Assembly (NCBI GenBank): GCA_026710795.1
Contig: JAPOQK010000045.1
Coordinates: 1-60,045 of the forward strand
Length of the DNA: 60,045 nucleotides
Source of the DNA: Candidatus Poribacteria bacterium
Lineage (GTDB): Bacteria > Poribacteria > WGA-4E > WGA-3G
Reading direction: 5' to 3'
Every line of letters begins with the position of its first letter. Position 1 is the stretch's first letter. Of this stretch, positions 44,653 through 54,981 are shown in pieces. The notes under the pieces were generated by a model. That model was not told the origin of the DNA, ran no database searches, and saw nothing but the letters and a program-made list of their open reading frames with translations. A program made the position numbers and the translations under genes.

Positions 44653-45810
44653 ATGAATCATAAGTACCGAATTAATGCCGATTGGAAAAGGCTTGCAGAA
44701 CAGGTCGTTCTGCCAAACCAATGTATACTCGTCCTTGGTGCTTCTGATGTAGGGAAATCTACATTTTGTCGATTCCTAATAGATTATGCATGTGCTGCGT
44801 CAATGGAAGTTGCACTTGTTGATGCAGATATAGGACAATCTCAAATTGGTCCGCCTACCACAATTGGGTTGAAGCACTATACTGCAACGAGTGAGAATGA
44901 AATTGTCTACCTACCTTTTGGTGGGTACAATAATCATCAGAACAATCCTCATAGAAAACTTGATCCTAATTCAACATCCTCAGATATATATCAATCAAAC
45001 ACAAACTTTGAAAAGATACATACGGCTGACAAACTCTACTTTGTAGGGTCTTTATCCCCTCAACGCAATCTTCTGCCTATGTTGACAGGAACCCGTTTGA
45101 TGGTTGATACTGCATTAAATTCTGGATCCGATATTATTGTTGTTGATACAACAGGTTTTGTGCACGATGGTGCAGCATCAATGCTCAAACAACAAAAAAT
45201 CGAACTCATTCGTCCAAATCATATTGTTTGCATTGGTCGTTCAAAAACTTTGGAAAGGATCGTGGGCTGCTTTGAGAATGTAAACTGGCTATCGATACAT
45301 TACATGCAACCACATAAGTTGGTGAGAACTAAAAGTAGTGAAGCACGCAAGCGAAATAGGCAAACTATGTTTAAGAGATATTTCGCTGACAGTAAAATTC
45401 ATGAGATGTCTTTTGAACAAATACGGGGTGGACGCACCCCATATTTTAATGGAAGAGTTGCCAATCCCAAAGAATTAGATATACTATCTGGTTTGACTGA
45501 AACTGAGATAGTATATGCTGAATGGGGTCATCGCTCTCTATGTCTCATTGCTCGAAGAAAGTTAACTAATAATGCAACAAACAGCGTAAAAAACTATCTG
45601 AGTTTAACTAATATTTCTACTGAAACCACTGCATACTTTGAGCAACGTCTTGTGGGTTTGGTCAATGAAGAAGGTGTTACCACTGGGGTTGGAATTATTG
45701 AAAATGTTGATTTTGAAACACGAGTATTTTCTATCCGCTGTCCAGAGGGCATCGCTCCGACAACTAAAATACTCCAGTTTGGGGAATATCAATATACAGG
45801 AACACTATAA
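44653..45810 (+). CDS. Clp1/Grc3-like P-loop protein
   Basis: 385 aa. Walker A is GASDVGKST (about 29-37), the Walker B-like block is EVALVDADIGQSQIGPPTTIGL, and DIIVVDTTGFVHDGA is a further strand with the conserved D-T-x-G-F-V. The family contains the polynucleotide 5'-hydroxyl kinase Clp1 and Grc3/Nol9, which phosphorylate RNA 5'-OH ends. A bacterial member could heal cleaved RNA or have a different substrate. A Clp1-like C-terminal part follows (KRYFADSKI, LVGLVNEEGVTTGVGI). It lies between sppA and the ABC exporter, a context that does not show its job. Confidence 0.82.
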   Translation: MNHKYRINADWKRLAEQVVLPNQCILVLGASDVGKSTFCRFLIDYACAASMEVALVDADIGQSQIGPPTTIGLKHYTATSENEIVYLPFGGYNNHQNNPHRKLDPNSTSSDIYQSNTNFEKIHTADKLYFVGSLSPQRNLLPMLTGTRLMVDTALNSGSDIIVVDTTGFVHDGAASMLKQQKIELIRPNHIVCIGRSKTLERIVGCFENVNWLSIHYMQPHKLVRTKSSEARKRNRQTMFKRYFADSKIHEMSFEQIRGGRTPYFNGRVANPKELDILSGLTETEIVYAEWGHRSLCLIARRKLTNNATNSVKNYLSLTNISTETTAYFEQRLVGLVNEEGVTTGVGIIENVDFETRVFSIRCPEGIAPTTKILQFGEYQYTGTL

Positions 45811-45876
45811 GAAAAATCTATTTTCAACAGGACATCTAATCATGAAGTAAAATCTTCATAATTAGGTGATTATTCT

Positions 45877-47700
45877 TTGCAACAAAACAAAATCCATCCT
45901 CAGTTTCTTCAGCACCTTAAACCCTACAAAGGTTCTATCATATTAGCAATGTTCTGTGCTTTATTGGCAAATATTTGTTATATTGGACCACTACAGATTC
46001 TGGCAGATACGCTGGATTCACTAAAACGATTAGAAGGATTCAATCAGTCTACCCAACCAGTTCAACTCCTTTTTTTTGAAATAGACAATATTTATGAAGG
46101 TTACGAAATTACATTGACAAATGCAGAAGATGCGCTTAGTTTTTTCTTACGGCTTTTTGCTGTATTTCTCTGTTTGGTATTGGCAAAAGGTATTTTTGTT
46201 TATTTCAGCGATTACGTCATGGAACGGGTGAGTAATAAATTCAGTTTCCGGATGCGAAATGACTTATATGAGAATATCGTATCAGCACCACTTGGAACTC
46301 TCTCAAAACATCGCAGTGGTGACGTGATGACACGAGTCACTGATGATGTGCGAATGTTGCAACAGGCAGTTACTGCAACTGCTGTGATAATGCGTTCAGT
46401 AATTACAGTCATCGTTTTTGGATCGATGCTATTCTATAAAAACTTCCAAATGACGATATTGTCTATGTTGATTTTCCCTTTTGTTGCTTATTTTATTAGT
46501 AACATAGGAAAGCGTGTCCGTAATGCAAGCACGGATATCCAACAGAGAAGTTCAGACATCTATTCACAACTCAAAGAAACACTTACAGGAATTAACATCA
46601 TAAAGAGTTTTACCTCAGAAGAAAACGAGATGGAAAGATTCAGATCAATAACCACTGGTCAATACAATTCTGCAATACGACGTGCTCGTTTTGCTTCACT
46701 ACTTCCTCCACTAATTGAATGGATAGGAGCTATCGGAATAGCAATCATTTTAGTCATGGGTTGTTGGAATGTCATAGAAGGTCGGTTGACCATTGGATGG
46801 TTTACAGCTTATGCAGCAATGGTTGGATTGATGTACAAACCCATCAAAATTATTGGCACCTTAAATAACGTCCTACAACAGAGTATGGCATCAGCAGAAC
46901 GCATTTTCAACTTATCCGATATAAGCACTGAAAAAGAGAGTGTATCAGAAGGGGACACGGAACTAACAAACATACAAGGTGCAGTCGAATTCCAAAATGT
47001 CTCTTTCGCATATCAACAAACTCCTGTCATCATAAATGTAAACTTCAAAACAGACCCCGGACAGGTTATCGCCCTTGTCGGACCAAGTGGAAGTGGTAAG
47101 TCGACACTCTTAAATCTCCTTCTGCGGTTCTATACGGTGGATTCTGGTTCAATTATCATTGACAATGTATCTATTGATGAAGTTACATTGAAATCGTTAA
47201 GACAAAATATCGCACTTGTACCACAGGATACCTTTCTTTTTGATGGGACAGTTCTTGAAAATATTGAATACGGTTCTCCTGGATCTAACAGACAAGAAAT
47301 CGTTGATGCTGCCAGAAAGGCAAACGCACACAGTTTTATCACTAAACTACCCAAAGGATACGACACACAAATAGGGGAAGCGGGTGGGACACTTTCTGGT
47401 GGAGAGCAACAACGGTTGTCAATTGCTCGCGCTATTCTAAAAAACGCACCGATACTCGTGCTTGATGAAGCGACTTCTGCACTTGATACGCAATCTGAGG
47501 CTGTAATACAAGAATCACTAACAAACTTGATGAAAGGTAGAACCTGTTTTATTATCGCTCATCGACTAACAACGGTCATGCGTGCAGATAACATTTTAGT
47601 AATTAGCGATGGAGAAATTGTCGAAAGTGGTAATCACACAGATTTGTTTCAAAAAAATGGATTATACCGAAAGATGTGTGAACAACAGATGTTTGAGTAA
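45877..47700 (+). CDS. ABC transporter, fused permease/ATPase (MsbA-like)
   Basis: 607 aa: six membrane helices in the first 320 residues, then the ATPase with Walker A GPSGSGKST, Q-loop LVPQDTFLFDG, signature LSGGEQQRLSIARAIL, Walker B ILVLDEATSALD and H-loop IIAHRLTTV. It is a homodimeric exporter of the kind that flips lipids, lipopolysaccharide precursors or peptides. The preferred start is TTG at 45877 with AGGTGAT upstream; no ATG is nearby. It ends the long plus-strand run. Substrate unknown. Confidence 0.9.
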   Translation: MQQNKIHPQFLQHLKPYKGSIILAMFCALLANICYIGPLQILADTLDSLKRLEGFNQSTQPVQLLFFEIDNIYEGYEITLTNAEDALSFFLRLFAVFLCLVLAKGIFVYFSDYVMERVSNKFSFRMRNDLYENIVSAPLGTLSKHRSGDVMTRVTDDVRMLQQAVTATAVIMRSVITVIVFGSMLFYKNFQMTILSMLIFPFVAYFISNIGKRVRNASTDIQQRSSDIYSQLKETLTGINIIKSFTSEENEMERFRSITTGQYNSAIRRARFASLLPPLIEWIGAIGIAIILVMGCWNVIEGRLTIGWFTAYAAMVGLMYKPIKIIGTLNNVLQQSMASAERIFNLSDISTEKESVSEGDTELTNIQGAVEFQNVSFAYQQTPVIINVNFKTDPGQVIALVGPSGSGKSTLLNLLLRFYTVDSGSIIIDNVSIDEVTLKSLRQNIALVPQDTFLFDGTVLENIEYGSPGSNRQEIVDAARKANAHSFITKLPKGYDTQIGEAGGTLSGGEQQRLSIARAILKNAPILVLDEATSALDTQSEAVIQESLTNLMKGRTCFIIAHRLTTVMRADNILVISDGEIVESGNHTDLFQKNGLYRKMCEQQMFE

Positions 47701-48081
47701 AGTAATTATACAGGATCAGATTCCACAAAGAAATACTTGATAAAATACTATTTCAGACACTGTTAATTCATTAGGTAACACCTATCAATGCAACAAACAT
47801 GCAAATCGTTATATCAATATTTACAAAAATTAAAGAAAATATACAGAATTGTAAACTAATTGGATATTAATACGTCTCAATACTATGCAAGTCGAATTAA
47901 CGTAACAGTTAGATTATACATAATCATTAATGTATAATTTTCAATGCTACGATAGTTGTGCTCGAAAAAATAAAATGCCCCAATTTGAACAAATCAGGGC
48001 ATTAATTAGTTGATTGTAAAATCATATTTGCAGAACAGACTGATTGAATTTTATTGATCGTAGTGAAATATAAATAATACG
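47701..48081. other. 381-bp region between convergent genes
   Basis: AT-rich and non-coding as far as can be seen, lying between the ends of the ABC transporter and the pentapeptide gene. It contains the hairpin terminator at 47964-48003. Nothing else was recognised. Confidence 0.45.
47964..48003 (-). terminator. rho-independent terminator for the pentapeptide gene
   Basis: The arms AATGCCC (47974-47980) and GGGCATT (47997-48003) pair, with inner ATTT/AAAT pairing across the loop. On the minus strand the hairpin is followed by a run of T (complement of GAAAAAATAAA at 47964-47974), a classic intrinsic terminator about 79 nt past the stop of the gene at 48082. Confidence 0.75.
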
Positions 48082-48657
48082 TTAATTTCTACCTTGTTTT
48101 GTAATTGCACCTTCAAGGTCAGATTCACGGTAAATTGCTTCAGATAGATCTACTTCATAAAGGTATGCCCCTTTGAAATTGGCACCAAGTAAAACGATAC
48201 CTTCTAATTTTATTTCACCAAAAATTGCCTCTTCAAGGTTAGCATTTTCGAAAGTCGTGAGATTACCAAAAGGAGCGGTAGGAATACACTGAGGACATCC
48301 CAGTGTTGCGCGTCTTAAATCAGCACTACGGAAATTTGTTCCTGATAAAAGACTCCCGCTGAGAAACGCTCCGAAGAGATTTGCGTTTTCAAGTGTCGCA
48401 TCTGTTAAGTTTGCCCCTACTAAATAGGTACGCAAGAGGATGGCACCAGACAAATTAGCTCCAGCGAGATTTGTATCGTTAAGATTGGCATCTGTTAAAT
48501 CAGCATTTATTAGATTAGCACCGCTCAAGTCCGCAGATGAAAAATCCGCACCAACAAGTGATTGGTCTGATAAATCTATATTAGCTAAGTTTGCATTCGC
48601 AAAAGATTCACCTTCTAATAGACGTTCAACAACATTACTTTTATTATTTTCTTGCAT
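48082..48657 (-). CDS. pentapeptide repeat protein
   Basis: 191 aa. From about residue 15 to 190 nearly every fifth residue is A or L in the A(D/N)LxX pattern (ANLANIDLSDQSLVGADFSSADLSG..., GANLTDATLENANLFGAFLSGSLLSGTN). This gives a quadrilateral beta-helix, with an interruption at about 130-140 (CPQCIPTAPFGNLTTF) that also contains two cysteines. Such proteins can mimic DNA (gyrase protection) or act as scaffolds. No signal peptide is seen. Function unknown. Confidence 0.92.
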   Translation of the reverse strand: MQENNKSNVVERLLEGESFANANLANIDLSDQSLVGADFSSADLSGANLINADLTDANLNDTNLAGANLSGAILLRTYLVGANLTDATLENANLFGAFLSGSLLSGTNFRSADLRRATLGCPQCIPTAPFGNLTTFENANLEEAIFGEIKLEGIVLLGANFKGAYLYEVDLSEAIYRESDLEGAITKQGRN

Positions 48658-48905
48658 AAATTACCTCAATTATTTATTTGTTTTGATTTTCCATTCAGAT
48701 TTTTAACGATAGTCAATGGTATCTATATACCTCCTGTATCAAATTGTTCTATTAGACGTTTTTTCCATAAATTGATAGATTAATTCTATTTTAGTTTACA
48801 GTGACGATTCTTGAAAGGAATTCCCATAGTTAGATTCGGAACATTAGTATCTATATTGGTGTGTATGTCACAAACAGTATAGGCATACACATGAGGAATA
48901 AATAA

Positions 48906-50555
48906 ATGAAAAACTTTTTCCCCAATGATTCAATTGAATATGATCTGTATCCTCCTGATGATAAAAAAGAGGAATATACAACCCAAGTTAAGGATGAGAC
49001 CTTCGCGTATCTGCAGACAATAGCAAAAACTCCACTGTTAGAAGCGTCCCAAGAGAAGGCACTTTTCGAGGAATACCAAGAAGGTATACAACAGTTCAAC
49101 ACAGCCTTTAAAAAACTTCCGTACTGGGTTATAAACACGTTAGAAATACCAGTAAAAAACCGTCCCTCACCAGAACAAAGGTTGAAACCAGTACAAACAG
49201 ATCACGGTATTATTATAGACCAAATTTCAAAACACGTACAATCAATTGAAGACTTATTACAGAAACTGGAACGTAAGCGAAAAAAGTTAGAGAATGTAAA
49301 ATCGAAATTACTAATGGGGAACCTACATCTACTCAAAAAATATGTGCAAAACCCAAAATCTGTAGCAGATGTGTCACCTGAAATATTGCAAGCTGGTTAT
49401 CTCGGTATAATTAATGCCATAGAAACTTGGATACCAACAAGCGGTAAAAAGTTCAGAATATATGCACGAGGTGTAATTAGAACAAGTATTTCTGCAGCTC
49501 ACAACCAAACTGAAATAGTTGGGTTGCCAATATTAGAACAAGAAACCAATTCACTCATTAATGCTACTCCACTTGATGAGGAAAAAGAAGCATCTCTATT
49601 AGAAACTTTTGCGTTAACCCAATATGAGATAGCACAACTCCTTGATAAATTACCCGTTGAGTTTATAGAAGAAAAATTTTATTCCACGGTTGAACAATCT
49701 TTTGATGCACACTGGAACGTCAGCACACTAAATCCTTTATTAGAAACACTTCAATCTGAATTGGAGCATCTCAAATCAATATTGGTTAAACTTAGAAAAG
49801 CCGACGAACTTGCACACGACACAAAAAGGAAAATTGTAGAAGCAAACCTAAGATTAGTCGCAAGCATTGCTAAACAACACCATTTCAACAAAACTACTCT
49901 GACATTCCTTGATCTAATGCAAGAAGGTAGCATTGGTCTCATGAAGGCTGTAGAGAAATTCGACCATACGCTCAGATACCGGTTCAGCACTTATGCCACT
50001 TGGTGGGTAATGCAATCCATTAAACGAGCATTGGACCAGCAAGGTCAGATAATTCGGGTGCCATGCTATATCGGTGAAACCCGTAGATTGATTAAACAAG
50101 TACAGTCAAACCTAACTGTGAAACTCGGACGAGAACCGACTATTAAAGAGATTGCAAAAGAAGTTAAACTCACCGAGAAAAAAGTTGATGAGATACTTCA
50201 AGCGACTAAAGACCCTATTTCCTTAGATGCACCTATCAATGAAACTGCTCCAGAGGTGCCGATCCGGGATATCATACCCGATTATTCTCAGATTACACCT
50301 GAAACTGAGTTAGTAAACTACTCAAAGATTGAAGTTTTGGAAGAAGTCCTGAATAGGACACTCAACCCACGAGAAACACATGTCATTGTACTCCGATACG
50401 GATTAATTGATGGAACGGAATACACACTTGCAGATATTGGCACAAAACTTGAAATCAGTAGAGAACGGGTTCGACAGATTGAAGTTGAGGCACTCAATAA
50501 ACTGAGAAGAAATGAACCGAAAGAGTTGTTGATTGAATTATTCCAAAAATATTAA
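48906..50555 (+). CDS. sigma-70 family factor with a second, degenerate region 2
   Basis: 549 aa, RpoD-type. Region 1.2-like: [30 protein letters not shown] (about 31-60). Canonical region 2 at about 308-387 ([65 protein letters not shown]), region 3 at about 390-460, and region 4 with the helix-turn-helix [29 protein letters not shown] second stretch at about 131-209 ([56 protein letters not shown]) aligns to region 2 but has lost the -10 reading aromatic residues. It replaces the usual non-conserved region between 1.2 and 2. No region 1.1 is seen. AGGA precedes the ATG. Confidence 0.88.
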   Translation: MKNFFPNDSIEYDLYPPDDKKEEYTTQVKDETFAYLQTIAKTPLLEASQEKALFEEYQEGIQQFNTAFKKLPYWVINTLEIPVKNRPSPEQRLKPVQTDHGIIIDQISKHVQSIEDLLQKLERKRKKLENVKSKLLMGNLHLLKKYVQNPKSVADVSPEILQAGYLGIINAIETWIPTSGKKFRIYARGVIRTSISAAHNQTEIVGLPILEQETNSLINATPLDEEKEASLLETFALTQYEIAQLLDKLPVEFIEEKFYSTVEQSFDAHWNVSTLNPLLETLQSELEHLKSILVKLRKADELAHDTKRKIVEANLRLVASIAKQHHFNKTTLTFLDLMQEGSIGLMKAVEKFDHTLRYRFSTYATWWVMQSIKRALDQQGQIIRVPCYIGETRRLIKQVQSNLTVKLGREPTIKEIAKEVKLTEKKVDEILQATKDPISLDAPINETAPEVPIRDIIPDYSQITPETELVNYSKIEVLEEVLNRTLNPRETHVIVLRYGLIDGTEYTLADIGTKLEISRERVRQIEVEALNKLRRNEPKELLIELFQKY

Positions 50556-50705
50556 AACCTACATATCACACATAAAATACATCTTGTTAATTTAACGATT
50601 GTGTTTATTTAATGACTACAATTTTGTTGCAGAACATCAGACATGTGCTGCAACAAAGATTAGTTCTGTGATTAAAACTTGGCTCCCATCCAAAGGATCT
50701 CCCAA

Positions 50706-51983
50706 TTGAAAATTGCATATTTTGACTGCTTCTCCGGTATTAGCGGTGATATGGTTCTCGGTGCTATAGTTGATGCAGGAGTTGACCCAGATGCACTGAT
50801 AACAGAATTAAATAAACTACAGTTAGATGATGAATTTACTATCCAATTTGAGAAAAATACTAAACATGGAATAACAGGGACACGAGCAATAGTTAATACA
50901 AGCTACGAATCGGACAAGAAACATAACCATCCAAAACATTCCCACGGACCAAGTAGACACCTATCAGACATTTTCAACATATTAGATGCAAGTAAAATAA
51001 ACACAAACATACGAGACACTGCAAAACAAATATTTGATAAACTTGCCGAAGCAGAAGCAAAGGTTCATAATACTGACAAAGACCAAGTACACCTACACGA
51101 AGTCAGTGGAATAGATTCCATCGTTGATATCGTAGGTGCCGTTATTGGATTAACTGAACTGGGTGTAAAGCAAGTGTATTCATCCCCACTTTCACTAGGA
51201 CGTGGCTTCGTCAAATGCGCACACGGTATGATGCCTGTTCCTGTACCCGGCACAATGGAACTCTTACACGGGGTACCCATACGTCAAACAGACATCGCTA
51301 ATGAATTAGTTACACCTACCGGAGCAGCCATCATTACAACGGTTGCAAGCAACTTTGGTGTTATGCCAAATATGTCTATCAGCAAGATTGGCTACGGGGC
51401 AGGTACAAGAGATTTAGAAAAGCAACCAAATCTTCTACGTATCTGCATCGGTGAAATAATATCTACAAACAATACGAAACCTAAAAAAAATAGTTTAGAA
51501 TCTTCATCTGAAGAAACATCAACTAACGAAGACACAACTATCACCAGTTTCAATGACTCTATTGAAATAATTGAAACAAATGTAGATGACATGTCTCCCG
51601 AAATTTACGGTTATTTGATGGATAAACTCTTTGAAAACGGTGCTTTAGATGTTTATTTTATACCAATTCTTATGAAAAAAGGTAGACCAGCAATACAAAT
51701 TAAAGTGCTCTGTTCATCTAATGTCAGGCATACGTTGATTAAAGTTATATTAACTGAAACAACCACTTTTGGTGTGAGATTTTATGCTGTAGACCGAGTA
51801 ATCCTCAACCGTGACACCGTTGAAATAAATACACAATGGGGACCTGTCAAAGCAAAACGCGGTTATCTCAACGGTATCCTTATCAAAACAGTACCAGAAT
51901 ATGAAGATTGCAAGTCAATTGCAGAAGCAAATGGTGTCCCGTTACAATCGGTTTATCAGGATGCACTACTAAAATGTAATTAA
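50706..51983 (+). CDS. larC: nickel pincer cofactor biosynthesis protein LarC
   Basis: 425 aa from TTG at 50706 (MKIAYFDCFSGISGDM), the family's usual start; AAAGGA lies 9 nt upstream. A longer TTG-start at 50679 would add nine residues. Family blocks: FDCFSGISGDMVLGAIVDAG, HLHEVSGIDSIVDIVGAV, ELVTPTGAAI and ETNVDDMSPEIYGYLMDKL. LarC inserts nickel into the pyridinium dithiocarboxylic acid cofactor used by lactate racemase-type enzymes. A His-rich stretch (KHNHPKHSHG) may bind Ni. No larA, larB or larE is nearby. Confidence 0.9.
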   Translation: MKIAYFDCFSGISGDMVLGAIVDAGVDPDALITELNKLQLDDEFTIQFEKNTKHGITGTRAIVNTSYESDKKHNHPKHSHGPSRHLSDIFNILDASKINTNIRDTAKQIFDKLAEAEAKVHNTDKDQVHLHEVSGIDSIVDIVGAVIGLTELGVKQVYSSPLSLGRGFVKCAHGMMPVPVPGTMELLHGVPIRQTDIANELVTPTGAAIITTVASNFGVMPNMSISKIGYGAGTRDLEKQPNLLRICIGEIISTNNTKPKKNSLESSSEETSTNEDTTITSFNDSIEIIETNVDDMSPEIYGYLMDKLFENGALDVYFIPILMKKGRPAIQIKVLCSSNVRHTLIKVILTETTTFGVRFYAVDRVILNRDTVEINTQWGPVKAKRGYLNGILIKTVPEYEDCKSIAEANGVPLQSVYQDALLKCN

Positions 51984-51999
51984 ACATAGTGTAGGTTTT

Positions 52000-53778
52000 T
52001 TAGAATAATTCGTCATTTGGATTACACTTATCACACGTGTTGCATCGGTAATCCTCCGGAACATCTTCACCGAAATAGTTACGTATGTATTTCATCCTAC
52101 ATCCTTCAGATAGTGCGTAACCAACCATTTTGTCAATTTGACCATGCTTGCTTTTTACATAGTCTCCCAGTCCCATTTGGTCTTCAGATATAGTAGCAAA
52201 TAGTTCACTATCCTGTAGCAATTCAATCAGCATCAGGTCAATTTTACCCCAATACTGAATGTGACCATCATTTTGTAGTTCATCAAGTTGTTCCATAAGC
52301 CACCGTGGACTGAGTTCAAGGTCTTGACAGAAACTCAAAATGTCTGTTACACGCCGTTCACGTAATTGTTCGTATAATTTTGATTGTGCTGATTTTTCAT
52401 CTTTTGGATTCGTTCTAAATCTCACTGAAAGTTGAGATGGAACGTTATGCCATCTTTTCAAGAAACCAAGTTTTTCCAAGTACGTCAGTCCAACATGTAT
52501 TTTTGAAATTTTAAAATTTACTCTCCACTCCAATTCTTCCATTGACATTAAACGATAATTTCCCGCTCCTTTAAGGTTTTCAAGTGCCTCCAGTAGTTTT
52601 AACAGAGATAATTTATCCGGAGTACTCTCTTTAGTAAACCACTCGTGTAATTCTCGGTCCCTATGCAAATAAAATAAAAGACATTCTGCATCCTCCCCAT
52701 CTCTGCCAGCGCGACCAATTTCTTGGCAATATTCCTCTAAAGTACCAGTCATTGTCCAATGAATAATATATCTGATGTTGGCTTTGTCAATACCCATACC
52801 AAAAGCATTTGTAGCAGCCACGATGTCTAAACCATTGCCACTGTCATCAAAGAACGCATCTTGAATCCTCTTTCGTTCATTCAATTCACGACCTGCATGG
52901 TAATAATCTGCCCGGTAACCTCGTTCTTGTAGGAATTCTGCTATTGCTTCCGTATCTTTTCGTCTACCAGCATATATAATTCCGTTCCCCTTCAGAGAAA
53001 TAAGACTTTTTTCAAGAAGTGCAAATTTCTCTTCTTTATCTTGACTCTCAATTACTGTTAATCCCAAATTAGGACGTTCAATACCTTGTACAATGACTTT
53101 AGGTTTAGAAATATTCAATACATTAAGAATATCTTCTCTGATGTCTGGTGGTGCAGTTGCTGTGAATAGAGCAATGACACGGGGATACAACATTTCAATC
53201 GCATCGCATATTGATAAATAAGCAGGACGAAAATCGTGACCCCATTGGGAAATACAGTGTGCTTCGTCAACTACAAATAACGATATACGAACAGTATTTA
53301 GCAGGTCTAAGAATCTACGACTACGCAACCTTTCTGGAGTAATATAGAGCAGTTTGATCTTACCTGCCCTTAATCGTTTTACTTCATTGAGATAATCTTC
53401 CCAAGCCAAAGTACTATTCATGAGTGATACTGAATCAATTCCTCGTGTCCTTAGTGTATCCACCTGATCTTTCATTAAAGATATTAATGGTGAAACAACG
53501 ACTGTCATTCCTGGCAACATTAACGCTGGCAACTGAAAACATATTGATTTACCATGTCCGGTAGGAAAGACAGCAAAAACATTCTCCCCATCTAAAATCG
53601 CTTCAATAATCTCCTGTTGTCCCTCTCGAAAATAGTCATAACCGAAATACTGACTTAATGCTTTGGTTAATTCATTCTCTTGTTTTTCATGATGTACCAA
53701 GGGTGTTTGTATTTGAGATTCATTTGTGGATTTGAGGATTTCATCCACCTCATTAAGTAAATTTTGCAAATGTCCCAT
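52000..53778 (-). CDS. recQ: RecQ-like ATP-dependent DNA helicase
   Basis: 592 aa. Helicase motifs: Walker A PTGHGKS (about 72-78), VVSPLISLMKDQVD, DEAHCISQWGHDFRP (DEAH), TATAPP, AFGMGIDKANIRYIIHW, and QEIGRAGRDGEDAECLLFY. A C-terminal zinc-binding block C-x6-C-x2-C-type (CRMKYIRNYF, YRCNTCDKCNPN) is seen; no HRDC domain follows, which is common in short RecQs. It unwinds 3'-to-5' DNA in recombination repair. It converges with larC, 17 bp apart. Confidence 0.93.
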   Translation of the reverse strand: MGHLQNLLNEVDEILKSTNESQIQTPLVHHEKQENELTKALSQYFGYDYFREGQQEIIEAILDGENVFAVFPTGHGKSICFQLPALMLPGMTVVVSPLISLMKDQVDTLRTRGIDSVSLMNSTLAWEDYLNEVKRLRAGKIKLLYITPERLRSRRFLDLLNTVRISLFVVDEAHCISQWGHDFRPAYLSICDAIEMLYPRVIALFTATAPPDIREDILNVLNISKPKVIVQGIERPNLGLTVIESQDKEEKFALLEKSLISLKGNGIIYAGRRKDTEAIAEFLQERGYRADYYHAGRELNERKRIQDAFFDDSGNGLDIVAATNAFGMGIDKANIRYIIHWTMTGTLEEYCQEIGRAGRDGEDAECLLFYLHRDRELHEWFTKESTPDKLSLLKLLEALENLKGAGNYRLMSMEELEWRVNFKISKIHVGLTYLEKLGFLKRWHNVPSQLSVRFRTNPKDEKSAQSKLYEQLRERRVTDILSFCQDLELSPRWLMEQLDELQNDGHIQYWGKIDLMLIELLQDSELFATISEDQMGLGDYVKSKHGQIDKMVGYALSEGCRMKYIRNYFGEDVPEDYRCNTCDKCNPNDELF

Positions 53779-53925
53779 AAATACTTGACCCTTAATACAC
53801 GTTTTCTAAATCTACTTCAGGTGTAGGATGCTCATAATTCACTGATTGTTTGTATGTAAAACTATACTTAATAGAATCTGATAAACCTTGTCATTTTCAA
53901 ATAACTGTCCACTTATATAAGAATA

Positions 53926-54624
53926 CTATGAAAAAAAGCGATACCTGATAATATGAAAAATCGCTGCAACACCATCTTTCCAACTAACTGTCTTACCTTG
54001 ATGATAGTCTCTACCCCTATAACTGATAGGAACATCTACGATCGTACACTTCCGTTTTGCGAGTTTTGCTGTTATTTCCGGTTCAAAACCAAACCTGTCT
54101 GAGTGTAAGGTTATTTCCTTAAGGATGTCTGTTTTTATTACTTTATAACATGTTTCCATGTCTGTTAATTTTATGCCATTTACGAAGTTTGAGAGTGAAG
54201 TTAAAAATCTGTTTGCAACGTAACTTCGCAACAATCCTTCTTGACGCCCCTCCATAAATCGTGATCCATAAACTACACTGGCTTCATCATCTAAAATAGG
54301 TTTAAGTAATTTGGGATAATCTTGTGGATCGTATTCTAAATCAGCATCCTGAATGAGTGTAATATCACCAGTAATGTGTTGAAACCCTGTCCGTAAAGTT
54401 GCCCCTTTTCCTCGGTTAATATCATGATAGAAGATTTTTGCTGTATTGTTGTCTGAATTTTGTAGCTTTTTTAGAATTTCACGGGTGCCATCTGTTGAAC
54501 AATCATCAACAAGGATTAACTCCTTATCCATGCCGATATCAACAGCCTCAATTTGTCGCAGTATTTCTTCTAAATGTTCAGCTTCGTTGTATATCGGAAT
54601 CACAATGGATAGTTTATGTGCCAT
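53926..54624 (-). CDS. family 2 glycosyltransferase (DPM1-like)
   Basis: 232 aa. GT-A blocks: LSIVIPIYNEAEHLEEIL, ELILVDDCSTDGTREIL (DD), HDINRGKGATLRTGFQHITGDITLIQDADLEYDP (DxD) and VVYGSRFMEGRQEG. These match dolichol/undecaprenyl-phosphate mannosyltransferase-like enzymes that put a sugar on a lipid carrier. No long C-terminal membrane region is present, so the enzyme is mainly cytosolic/peripheral. It lies 147 bp upstream of recQ in the same direction. Confidence 0.9.
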   Translation of the reverse strand: MAHKLSIVIPIYNEAEHLEEILRQIEAVDIGMDKELILVDDCSTDGTREILKKLQNSDNNTAKIFYHDINRGKGATLRTGFQHITGDITLIQDADLEYDPQDYPKLLKPILDDEASVVYGSRFMEGRQEGLLRSYVANRFLTSLSNFVNGIKLTDMETCYKVIKTDILKEITLHSDRFGFEPEITAKLAKRKCTIVDVPISYRGRDYHQGKTVSWKDGVAAIFHIIRYRFFS

Positions 54625-54981
54625 CCAGATTCCTCCATTCTATCAAAAGTTCGCATTAATCCTCATATCATATACAGGATATTGCAAGATAATACCAATT
54701 GAAATTAGGATACATTATTATATAGTTTTATGCAAGTATTTTTGGAGCCATGACAGGGTTATTAAGTTTTAGGTTTTTCACATAGGTCTTGTTACGTTAT
54801 GTGAATCCATTAAACATCTATCCATGCCAATTCAAAGTATTTACATTTAGTAAACTGCCATAACAAAGGATTCTTAATACTCAATATCCCTACCACAAAT
54901 GAAATTGCATTGACTTTCAAAATAGAATAGGTTAAACTAAATGTTATGTCTATCAAACAATATTGAAGGATAATACTTACA
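54625..54981. other. 357-bp divergent intergenic region
   Basis: AT-rich, no gene seen. A possible plus-strand promoter lies at 54910-54938. No convincing minus-strand promoter, hairpin or RNA was picked out. Confidence 0.4.
54910..54938 (+). promoter_or_regulatory. possible sigma-70 promoter
   Basis: TTGACT (54910-54915), 17-bp spacer and TAAACT (54933-54938), about 43 bp before the ATG at 54982. The -35 matches the consensus at five of six positions. Support is by eye only. Confidence 0.35.
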
